Origin: Pseudomonas nicosulfuronedens
GTDB taxonomy: Bacteria; Pseudomonadota; Gammaproteobacteria; Pseudomonadales; Pseudomonadaceae
Assembly (NCBI RefSeq): GCF_005877905.1
Contig: NZ_SWDV01000010.1
Span: 186,001-250,000, forward strand
Length of the DNA: 64,000 bases
Direction: 5' to 3'
Shown here piece after piece: positions 16,963-23,627 of this stretch (its first letter is position 1; each line of letters begins with the position of its first letter). The position numbers and the translations under genes are program-made. The notes beneath the pieces are model-generated. The model was not told the origin of the DNA, did no database searches, and saw nothing but the letters and a program-made list of their open reading frames with translations.

Positions 16963-17412
16963 ATGACCCAGCAAGACCCGACCTGCGAAGCTCTCAAGCT
17001 GGATAACCAGCTGTGCTTCGCCCTCTACTCCACCTCCCTGCAAATGACCAAGGTCTACAAGCCGCTGCTGCAGGAGTTGGGGCTCACCTACCCGCAGTAC
17101 ATCGCCATGCTGGTGCTATGGGAGGAAGACGGCATCACCGTGGGAGAAATCAGCTCACGCATGCTCACCGACCCCGGCTCCCTCACACCCCTGCTCAAGC
17201 GCCTGGAGGCCGAAGGCCTGATCACCCGCACCCGCAGCCAAGCCGACGAGCGCGTGGTGCAACTGCGCCTGACCGACAAGGGCCGTGAGCTGCGCCGACA
17301 GGCGGAGAGCATTCCGGCCTGCATTCTCGCCAGCAGCGGTCTAACGTTGGACAGTCTGAAGCGCCTCCAGGAGGAGCTCGTGGACCTGCGCGGACATCTG
17401 CAAGCCCCGTAA
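16963..17412 (+). CDS. ohrR: OhrR, MarR-family organic hydroperoxide sensor and repressor
   Basis: 149 residues. The reactive cysteine is Cys18 in LDNQLCFALYSTS, the family's peroxide sensor. The wing region is TDPGSLTPLLKRLEAEGLITRTRS followed by ADERVVQLRLTDKG, and TYPQYIAMLVLWE is typical of OhrR. Oxidation of the cysteine releases DNA and induces ohr. The ohr gene follows 172 bases downstream in the same orientation with its own promoter region. The start ATG 16963 is supported by GGAGCACGCC. Confidence 0.95.
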   Translation: MTQQDPTCEALKLDNQLCFALYSTSLQMTKVYKPLLQELGLTYPQYIAMLVLWEEDGITVGEISSRMLTDPGSLTPLLKRLEAEGLITRTRSQADERVVQLRLTDKGRELRRQAESIPACILASSGLTLDSLKRLQEELVDLRGHLQAP

Positions 17413-17470
17413 TCCGGGGCATATGCCAAAGCTGCAGGTCCTTTAGTCAGAAATCTTCCAATGATTATCT

Positions 17471-17533
17471 TGCGCACAAAATTAAATAGAACTAACTTTC
17501 ACCTCACGAACTGCTTAGCGCACAAGATATTAA
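17471..17533 (+). promoter_or_regulatory. ohr promoter/operator region with two OhrR-like half-palindromes
   Basis: Two copies of a (T)GCGCACAA(A/G)-AT-rich element at 17471-17487 and 17515-17533 lie in an AT-rich stretch upstream of ohr. Both share the GCGC plus AATTAAAT or GATATTAA character of the site upstream of ohrR. Confidence 0.45.
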
Positions 17534-17584
17534 GCAGCAAGATATTCTCAACCCGACCTACCTGACAGCGAATCGGAGACCACC

Positions 17585-18013
17585 ATGCAAACCATCAAAG
17601 CCCTCTACACCGCCACTGCTACCGCTACCGGAGGCCGTGACGGCCGCGCCGTCTCCTCGGACGGTATCCTCGACGTAAAACTGACCACCCCGCGCGAACT
17701 GGGCGGCGCGGGCGGCGAAGCCACCAACCCGGAACAGCTGTTCGCCGCCGGTTACTCCGCCTGCTTCATCGGTGCCATCAAGTTCGTCGCCAGCCAGAGC
17801 AAGAAGCAGATCCCGGCAGACGCCTCGATCACCGGCAAGGTCGGCATCGGCCAGATTCCCGGCGGTTTCGGCTTGGAAGTGGAACTGAACATCAACCTGC
17901 CGGGCCTGGACCAGGCCGAAGCTGAAGAGCTGGTCGCCAAGGCTCACCAGGTGTGCCCCTACTCCAACGCCACCCGCGGCAACATCGACGTGCGCCTGAA
18001 CGTCAGCGTTTGA
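17585..18013 (+). CDS. ohr: Ohr organic hydroperoxide reductase
   Basis: 142 residues, full length. A thiol-dependent peroxidase that reduces organic and fatty-acid hydroperoxides, recycled by lipoylated proteins. The active-site residues are present: Arg18, Glu50, peroxidatic Cys60 in GYSACFIGA and resolving Cys124 in [12 protein letters not shown]. It sits behind ohrR with operator-like repeats in between and is followed by a terminator. Confidence 0.98.
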   Translation: MQTIKALYTATATATGGRDGRAVSSDGILDVKLTTPRELGGAGGEATNPEQLFAAGYSACFIGAIKFVASQSKKQIPADASITGKVGIGQIPGGFGLEVELNINLPGLDQAEAEELVAKAHQVCPYSNATRGNIDVRLNVSV

Positions 18014-18046
18014 TTCCTGCGTCGACAAACCAGAACGGCAGAAACG

Positions 18047-18074
18047 AAAAAGCCCGGCGTCAGCCGGGCTTTTC
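18047..18074. terminator. Bidirectional intrinsic terminator
   Basis: AAAAAGCCCGGC-GTCA-GCCGGGCTTTT between the converging ohr and efp genes. Confidence 0.92.
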
Positions 18075-18091
18075 TGCATCTCGAATCAGGC

Positions 18092-18658
18092 TCAGGCCTT
18101 GACGCGGGACTTGTATTCGCCGGTGCGGGTATCGATCTCGATCGAATCACCGATTTCGCAGAAGGCGGAAACCTGGACTTCAGCACCGTTCTTCAGGCGA
18201 GCGGTCTTCATCACTTTACCGGAGGTGTCGCCACGTACGGACGGCTCGGTGTAGACGATTTCACGAACGATGGTGGTCGGCAGTTCAACGGAGATGACTT
18301 TCTCGTTGTAGAACACTGCTTCGCAGACGTCGGTCATGCCGTCTTCGATGAAGGTCAGAACGCCTTCCAGATCGCCTTTCTCGATCTCGTACTGGTTGAA
18401 CTCGGTGTCCATGAAGACATACAGCGGGTCCGCGAAGTAGGAGTAGGTCACTTCCTTGCGATCGAGGATGATCGGCTCCAGCTTGTCGTCGGCCTTGAAC
18501 ACGGTCTCGGTGCCGGCACCGGTCAGCAGGTTCTTCAGCTTCATCTTGACGACCGCGGAGTTACGGCCGGATTTGTTGAACTCGGCCTTCTGGATGACCC
18601 AGGGGGTGCCGTTGATGTTGGCAACCTGGCCAGCGCGGAACTCTTGTGCGGTTTTCAT
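18092..18658 (-). CDS. efp: Elongation factor P
   Basis: 188 residues. EF-P enters the ribosomal E site and relieves stalling at polyproline. The loop that reaches the peptidyl-transferase centre reads KSGRNSA with Arg32 at its tip, the residue rhamnosylated by EarP in pseudomonads, instead of the lysine found in E. coli. ATG 18658 ([11 protein letters not shown]) is the conserved start; the frame extends to 18685 but is not needed. earP lies immediately upstream on the same strand with a 42-base gap, so both are probably co-transcribed. Confidence 0.98.
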   Translation of the reverse strand: MKTAQEFRAGQVANINGTPWVIQKAEFNKSGRNSAVVKMKLKNLLTGAGTETVFKADDKLEPIILDRKEVTYSYFADPLYVFMDTEFNQYEIEKGDLEGVLTFIEDGMTDVCEAVFYNEKVISVELPTTIVREIVYTEPSVRGDTSGKVMKTARLKNGAEVQVSAFCEIGDSIEIDTRTGEYKSRVKA

Positions 18659-18700
18659 ACGATTATCCGATTGGATTGGAGACAAAAATCAGGGGCCATA

Positions 18701-19828
18701 TCATAGCCAATTTGTATAAAAACGCACCAGCCCCGTAGCAAGATCGGTTTGTTCGGTCAGGCGCCGCTGCCAATTGCCAATCCACGCGGCCCACTCCGGC
18801 AGCCGGCTTTCCAGCTTTCGCCAGGCTTCGCCCGAATCACCCAGCCCGTTCCAGGCCATCCAGAAAGCCGTCAACTCCGAGCGCAGCGTTACGTTCATTC
18901 CCTCGCCGAACAGTCCCAGGAAAGCTTCCAGCTTCTCCAGGTGGACATCCTCGTCCTGCTGGTAGATGTGCCAGACGAATGGCCGTCCCGCCCATTGCGC
19001 CCGCACGAACGAATCCTCGCCCCGCACCGCATTGAAATCACAACTCCATAGCAGTGGGTCGTAGTCTTCCTGGCGCACGAACGGCAGCACCTGCACCCGC
19101 AGGGAGTCCTTCTGGTACTGCTTCCCTACGCCCAGTACCTGCCCCGCCCAACGCTCGACATCAGCAAGCACCCTGCCCTCGGGAACCAGCAACAGGGTTG
19201 CGATGGAACTCGCGGCCAGTGCATCCAGCCAGCCGCCCAGCGCGGCATTCTCATAAGCGAACAGGGAAATGCGCCGCTCGTGAACCTGCGGACGCACACC
19301 CAGACTATCCAGGAAGCGAAGGCTGGCCGCCGGATCGGCCTGAAAGGCATCGCGCCGGGCAATCAGATCACCCTCTCGCAACAGCCCGCCGGTGGCAGTG
19401 GTGAAGCCGGGGAAATAGAAGTACTTCTGCAGGCCGCTGGCCTGCATCGATGGCAATCCATGGCAGGACTCCACCCAGGACTCGGCGCTGAGGTATTCCA
19501 GATTCAGCCACAGGGAGGGCGTCCGGCGCTCGCGCATCGCTTCTATATAGGCAGCCGGCATTTCGCAGGCGAAGGCCTCGACCACCACATCCGCCGCGGG
19601 AGTGTCCCGCCAGGGCTTCGGCCACAGGCGAACGTCCACGCCCGATTGCTGCTGCACATCGGCCGCGCCATCGGCCGCCGGACAGATACGCACGAAAGCA
19701 GCCAGATCATCGACCCACAGCCGCACCTGCTGCCGATGTTCGCCGGCTAGCTGCCGGGCCAGCCGCCAGGTGACGCCGATATCGCCATAGTTGTCGACTA
19801 CGCTGCAGAAGATGTCCCAGCTGGCCAT
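18701..19828 (-). CDS. earP: EarP, EF-P arginine 32 rhamnosyltransferase
   Basis: 375 residues. EarP transfers rhamnose from dTDP-rhamnose to Arg32 of EF-P, activating it. The sequence begins MASWDIFCSVVDNYGDIGVTWRLARQL, the family's signature N-terminus with the catalytic Asp region DNYGDIGV. It also contains LNLEYLSAESWVES and the C-terminal nucleotide-sugar block RGEDSFVRAQWAGRPFVWHIYQQ. ATG 19828 chosen. It lies directly upstream of its substrate gene efp on the same strand. Confidence 0.97.
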   Translation of the reverse strand: MASWDIFCSVVDNYGDIGVTWRLARQLAGEHRQQVRLWVDDLAAFVRICPAADGAADVQQQSGVDVRLWPKPWRDTPAADVVVEAFACEMPAAYIEAMRERRTPSLWLNLEYLSAESWVESCHGLPSMQASGLQKYFYFPGFTTATGGLLREGDLIARRDAFQADPAASLRFLDSLGVRPQVHERRISLFAYENAALGGWLDALAASSIATLLLVPEGRVLADVERWAGQVLGVGKQYQKDSLRVQVLPFVRQEDYDPLLWSCDFNAVRGEDSFVRAQWAGRPFVWHIYQQDEDVHLEKLEAFLGLFGEGMNVTLRSELTAFWMAWNGLGDSGEAWRKLESRLPEWAAWIGNWQRRLTEQTDLATGLVRFYTNWL

Positions 19829-19924
19829 GCACTTTTCCACGTATCAGAAGGCGCCAGTGTACCCGCGATCCCCGTCGCGCTCCTTAAGCCGATGAATCCC
19901 TTGGAAAAAATTTTCAAAAAAGAT

Positions 19925-19953
19925 TTGCCAAGGAGCAAACCTTTGAGTAAAGT
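19925..19953 (+). promoter_or_regulatory. Sigma-70 promoter of the tRNA-Ser gene
   Basis: TTGCCA (19925-19930), 17-base spacer, TAAAGT (19948-19953), then a GC-rich discriminator GCGCGCC typical of stringently controlled stable-RNA promoters. The mature tRNA begins 37 bases later. Confidence 0.6.
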
Positions 19954-19989
19954 GCGCGCCTCGACAGACACAGCGCTGTCGAGAAATCT

Positions 19990-20079
19990 GGTGAGGTGTC
20001 CGAGCGGTTGAAGGAGCACGCCTGGAAAGTGTGTATACGAGAAATCGTATCGAGGGTTCGAATCCCTCCCTCACCGCCA
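19990..20079 (+). tRNA. tRNA-Ser (anticodon GGA)
   Basis: 90 bases. The acceptor stem GGTGAGG pairs with CCTCACC. The D-arm GTCCGAGCGGTTGAAGG, anticodon loop CTGGAAA (anticodon GGA, reads TCC/TCT), a long class II variable arm (TATACGAGAAATCGTAT) and the T-arm GAGGGTTCGAATCCCTC are all present. CCA is encoded after discriminator G. Confidence 0.97.
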
Positions 20080-20087
20080 GATTCATG

Positions 20088-20122
20088 AAAAAGCCCGGCT
20101 AAGCAATTAGCCGGGCTTTTTC
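20088..20122 (+). terminator. Terminator after tRNA-Ser
   Basis: AAAAAGCCCGGCTAA-GCAA-TTAGCCGGGCTTTTT, a 15-bp perfect stem ending in T5. Confidence 0.93.
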
Positions 20123-20492
20123 GTTTTCCCCTTCACACTTTCTTCACCTGTTGCGACCTAGTTGCAAGTTGTCACTTGGACAAATGCACAACGGCGATTA
20201 AACAGTTGTTCGACCATTGTCGACAGTCATCTGACAGCTTGGTTCCGCAGGCCGGAAACCCGCCTCAGACCCCGCCTGACACCTGTTGGCAACACTCCTT
20301 TGCCAGATTGGACAGTTTTTGCCCAAATCGGCCTCGCACAACTGCTAACTGCACCCGTAACATGAAAAAAAAGTGCCGTACTTGCGCTTGGTCAGTTTAC
20401 TTACTACAAGTAATGGGTACTATGTAGTCCGGCTAATTTCCCAGTCATGGGAGATTGCTTTTAATGGAAATGTCCACCTTAAGGGGAACACG
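20123..20492. other. oprI upstream region
   Basis: About 370 bases without a credible gene. The last 100 bases hold a promoter candidate, TTTACT (20396-20401), a 16-base spacer and TACTAT (20418-20423), and an AAGGGG ribosome site before oprI. The first 200 bases show no strong structure. Short open frames here have no coding character. Confidence 0.55.
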
Positions 20493-20744
20493 ATGAACAA
20501 CGTTCTGAAATTCTCTGCTCTGGCTCTGGCTGCTGTTCTGGCCACCGGTTGCAGCAGCCACTCGAAAGAAACCGAAGCACGTCTGACCGCTACTGAAGAC
20601 GCCGCTGCTCGCGCTCAAGCCCGTGCCGATGAAGCCTATCGCAAGGCTGACGAAGCTCTGGCCGCTGCTCAGAAAGCCCAGCAGACCGCTGACGAGGCTA
20701 ACGAGCGCGCCCTGCGTATGCTGGACAAAGCCAGCCGCAAGTAA
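20493..20744 (+). CDS. oprI: OprI, major outer-membrane (murein) lipoprotein
   Basis: 83 residues. The signal peptide ends in lipobox LATGC (Cys20), followed by [11 protein letters not shown] and a long Ala/Glu-rich helix with heptad spacing that trimerises. The C-terminal Lys (ASRK) is the Lpp-type residue that can be linked to peptidoglycan. It anchors the outer membrane to the cell wall and is among the most abundant proteins of Pseudomonas. AAGGGG precedes the ATG and a strong terminator follows. The codon choice is markedly less GC-biased (frequent GCT, CTG) than neighbours, typical of very highly expressed genes. Confidence 0.98.
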   Translation: MNNVLKFSALALAAVLATGCSSHSKETEARLTATEDAAARAQARADEAYRKADEALAAAQKAQQTADEANERALRMLDKASRK

Positions 20745-20764
20745 TAGATCTTCGGATCTGTTCG

Positions 20765-20796
20765 AAAAAAACCGACCCTTCGGGGTCGGTTTTTTT
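20765..20796. terminator. Bidirectional intrinsic terminator after oprI
   Basis: Perfect 14-bp stem with a TTCG loop and A7/T7 tails, shared by oprI (plus) and the converging L,D-transpeptidase gene (minus). Confidence 0.95.
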
Positions 20797-20891
20797 ATGC
20801 CCGCAGTTTTGTCCCCACGACAAAGCAGGCGGACAACAAAAAACCCGCTCGACCGGTAGCGGTCGGCGGGCTTCCTGGTGCGCGCTGCGAG

Positions 20892-21875
20892 TTACTGCAG
20901 CGGCATGGCTTCCTGGTCAACAGTGGCAGCAACCGAACCACCTTGCTGCACTTGCTGCGGCTGGGCAATGGCGACCGGCAGGCCATCTTCCGCAGCGACT
21001 ACTTCACGCACAACGTTCCAGTCCATCTGCATCTGGCTGGCAATGTCTTCGCGCTTGAGCAGGGCATTGATCACCGCAGTGTGCTTGTCGACCACGGACG
21101 GATCACCGTTGTCGTCGATCGGTGCATGGGCTTCGAGGTAGATCTTGCCTTCACTGCGACCGAACTTGTACGGCTCGTTGATGATGCGCACCTTGGTACC
21201 CACCGGAATCATCGAGAACAGCTGAGTCACGTCCCAGTTGTACATGCGGAAGCAGCCATGGCTGGTGCGGGTGCCGATGCCGAACTTCTTGTTCGAACCA
21301 TGGATCAGGTAGCCGTGGAAGCCCAGGCTCATCTTGTACGGACCCAGCGGGTTGTCCGGGCCCGGCGGCACCACGGTCGGCAGCGGATCGCCGTCAGCAG
21401 CATGTTCGGCGCGGATCGATGCCGGCGGATACCAGGCCGGGTCCTTGGTCTTGGCGATCACGCTGGTGCTGCCCACCGGCGAACCCCACCCCTCACGACC
21501 GATGCCCAGGGCGTAGGTGTAGACGACGCTCTTGTCCTTGGGGAAGTAGTACAGGCGGTACTCGGCGAGGTTGATCACCACACCTTCGCGCGGACCGGCC
21601 GGCAGGACGAAACGGGTCGGAATGATGACCTCGGTGCCTACGCCCGGCAGCCAGGCATCGACGCCCGGGTTGGCGGCGATCATCTCGGAGTAGCCGAGGC
21701 CATATTTCTCGCCAAGGTCGGCGAAGGTGTCTTCGTATTTGGCCTTGATGACCTGGACCTGGCCGACGATATCGTCGCCCGGCGCCGGCAGCGGCAATTC
21801 AATGGCGGAAACGGGGCCGGCCGAGAGCAGCGCGGCGAGGGACAGCGAGCAGGCGGCAATGACGCGCGACAACAT
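20892..21875 (-). CDS. Periplasmic L,D-transpeptidase (ErfK/YbiS/YcfS type)
   Basis: 327 residues. Signal peptide (to about VSAIELP), then a LysM-like peptidoglycan-binding segment (FADLGEKYGLGYSEMIAANP...IIPTRF). The YkuD catalytic domain follows, with the motif HGSN then RTSHGCFRMYNWD, whose Cys is the nucleophile. Enzymes of this type either cross-link peptidoglycan or attach a Braun-type lipoprotein. Being the gene next to oprI makes OprI attachment a reasonable guess. ATG 21875 (MLSRVIAAC) has AAGGAT upstream. Confidence 0.93.
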   Translation of the reverse strand: MLSRVIAACSLSLAALLSAGPVSAIELPLPAPGDDIVGQVQVIKAKYEDTFADLGEKYGLGYSEMIAANPGVDAWLPGVGTEVIIPTRFVLPAGPREGVVINLAEYRLYYFPKDKSVVYTYALGIGREGWGSPVGSTSVIAKTKDPAWYPPASIRAEHAADGDPLPTVVPPGPDNPLGPYKMSLGFHGYLIHGSNKKFGIGTRTSHGCFRMYNWDVTQLFSMIPVGTKVRIINEPYKFGRSEGKIYLEAHAPIDDNGDPSVVDKHTAVINALLKREDIASQMQMDWNVVREVVAAEDGLPVAIAQPQQVQQGGSVAATVDQEAMPLQ

Positions 21876-21948
21876 CCGAGGATCCTTGACGTGGGCAATG
21901 AGCAAAGGGTGATCAGTTTACCACCGCAAGCCCCGTCAACGGGAGATA

Positions 21949-22227
21949 TCAGACGAGCCAGGTACTGCGTGCGCCGCGCTTTTCCTCTTCGAGTTGTTTC
22001 AGGCAGGCCGCACAGATACGCCGATCGCGCAGCAGCGGCTTCTCGGCCCCGCGCCACATCGGCTGCGCGGGCAGCAGACTGCCGCAGAGCGTGCGGTCGG
22101 CCGGGGTTCCCAGCTCCAGTTGGCGCGCGACCAGATGCACCCGGACCTCGCGGCAGGCGAACAGGTCCAGCTGCTCATCGGGTTCGATCAGCTGGTAGGC
22201 GAAGAGGGTCCAGGCGGAGCGCGACAT
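21949..22227 (-). CDS. Small conserved hypothetical protein
   Basis: 92 residues from ATG 22227 (MSRSAWTLFAYQLIEPDEQL); the frame is open to 22251. Cysteines occur in FACRE, TLCGS and RRICAACLKQ, so a metal site is conceivable but not a recognised zinc finger. It lies between the L,D-transpeptidase and tesA genes, all on the minus strand. A homologue sits at the same place in P. aeruginosa as I recall. I recognise no function. Confidence 0.7.
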   Translation of the reverse strand: MSRSAWTLFAYQLIEPDEQLDLFACREVRVHLVARQLELGTPADRTLCGSLLPAQPMWRGAEKPLLRDRRICAACLKQLEEEKRGARSTWLV

Positions 22228-22314
22228 AGGGGGTTCCAGAAGGGTGCGCAAACATAGCCGAAAGGCCGGGCGCGGGGAAGCCTCGATTCGGTGGTTTATC
22301 CGTCCTGCTATGCA

Positions 22315-22920
22315 TCACAGCAGGGGCTTGAGCGTCGGCCACACGTTATCGAGCAGTTTAGGCTGCGCCGCCACCGCCGGATGGATGCCGTCGGCCTGCA
22401 TCATGTCCTGCACGCCCCCTACCCCCTCGAGGAAAAACGGCACCAGCGGAATCTTCTGCTCACTCGCCACACTGTCGAAGACCTTGGCGAAAGCATCCGT
22501 GTAGCGCTGCCCGTAATTGGGCGGCAGGCGCATGCCGAGCAGGATCACTTGGGCGCCCGACTTCTGCGACTGCTGAACCATGCCGCTAAGATTCTGTTGC
22601 AATTGCGCCGGGGCCATTCCGCGCAGGCCATCGTTGCCGCCCAACTCGATCACCACCAGCTTCGGCTTCTGCTCCGAAAGCAGCGCCGGCAGCCGCGCGA
22701 GGCCTCCCGCCGTGGTGTCGCCGGAGATCGACGCATTCACCACCTTGTAGTCGAAACCCTGCTCCTTGAGGCGCTTGTCCAGCAGGTTGACCCACCCCAG
22801 GCTGGTATCCAGCCCCAAACCGGCGCTGATACTATCGCCGACGACCAACAGCGTCTGCGCCGCGGCCTGCTGCGTGATCAGAAGCAACGCCAGGCAGCCG
22901 CCCATTAGCCATGCACGCAT
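22315..22920 (-). CDS. tesA: TesA, periplasmic arylesterase / acyl-CoA thioesterase I / lysophospholipase
   Basis: 201 residues, GDSL/SGNH hydrolase. The signal peptide ends near AAAQ. Block I VVGDSISAG contains catalytic Ser30; block II is ISGDTTAGG, block III ELGGNDGLRG and block V DGIHPAV. ATG 22920 has GGAG upstream. Only 10 bases separate its start from that of the divergent ABC ATPase gene, the same tesA-ybbA arrangement as in E. coli, so each promoter must lie inside the other's coding sequence. Confidence 0.96.
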   Translation of the reverse strand: MRAWLMGGCLALLLITQQAAAQTLLVVGDSISAGLGLDTSLGWVNLLDKRLKEQGFDYKVVNASISGDTTAGGLARLPALLSEQKPKLVVIELGGNDGLRGMAPAQLQQNLSGMVQQSQKSGAQVILLGMRLPPNYGQRYTDAFAKVFDSVASEQKIPLVPFFLEGVGGVQDMMQADGIHPAVAAQPKLLDNVWPTLKPLL

Positions 22921-22930
22921 CGGATTCTCC

Positions 22931-23614
22931 ATGAGCGAACGCATTCTCACCGCGCGGAACCTTAGCAAGGTTGTTTCCAGCGCGGAAGGCAAGCTGACCA
23001 TCCTCCACGATCTCTCCCTCGACCTCGCCCGCGGCGACAGCCTCGCCATCGTCGGCAGCTCCGGCTCGGGAAAGTCCACCCTCCTGGGCCTGCTCGCCGG
23101 GCTCGACCTGCCGAGCGGCGGCGAGATCGTCCTGCTTGGGCACACCCTCGGCAGCCTCGATGAGGACCAACGCGCGCGGGTACGCGCCGCCCACGTCGGC
23201 TTCGTCTTCCAGTCCTTCCAGTTGCTCGACAGCCTCAATGCGCTGGAAAACGTCATGCTGCCGCTGGAACTGGATGGCCGCAAGGACGCCGAGCCGCGCG
23301 CCCGCGAATTGCTGGAACGCGTCGGCCTCGGCCAGCGCCTGACCCACTACCCGCGCCAGCTCTCCGGTGGCGAACAGCAGCGAGTCGCCATCGCCCGCGC
23401 CTTCGCGGCCGAGCCGGACGTACTGTTTGCCGATGAACCCACCGGGAATCTCGACACCCACACCGGCGAGCGCATCAGCGACTTGCTCTTCGAGCTGAAC
23501 CGCGAACGCGGCACCACCCTGGTCCTGGTGACCCACGACGAACGCCTCGCCCACCGCTGCCAGCGCCACATCCGCCTGGAAAGCGGCCACCTGATCGACC
23601 ACGTCGAACCCTGA
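22931..23614 (+). CDS. ybbA: ABC transporter ATP-binding protein, YbbA/LolD family
   Basis: 227 residues. Walker A GSSGSGKST, signature LSGGEQQRVAIARAF, Walker B VLFADEPTGNLD and the H-loop VTHDE are all present. It is a MacB/LolD-type ATPase working with the FtsX-fold permease encoded 13 bases downstream. ATG 22931 (MSERILTARN) is used; the open frame back to 22766 overlaps tesA and is not coding. E. coli YbbAP has been tied to lipid or hydrophobic-compound handling; the substrate here is unknown. Confidence 0.94.
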   Translation: MSERILTARNLSKVVSSAEGKLTILHDLSLDLARGDSLAIVGSSGSGKSTLLGLLAGLDLPSGGEIVLLGHTLGSLDEDQRARVRAAHVGFVFQSFQLLDSLNALENVMLPLELDGRKDAEPRARELLERVGLGQRLTHYPRQLSGGEQQRVAIARAFAAEPDVLFADEPTGNLDTHTGERISDLLFELNRERGTTLVLVTHDERLAHRCQRHIRLESGHLIDHVEP

Positions 23615-23627
23615 CGGACGAGAGCCG

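Noticed and set aside
19990-20122. tRNA-Ser as an integration site for a genomic island
   Set aside because: Genes on both sides (earP, oprI) are the normal neighbours in this genus, and there is no integrase or repeated 3' tRNA end in the window.
20123-20372. Short plus-strand open frames between tRNA-Ser and oprI
   Set aside because: No ribosome site, no codon bias, Arg/Thr-rich translations; treated as promoter region.
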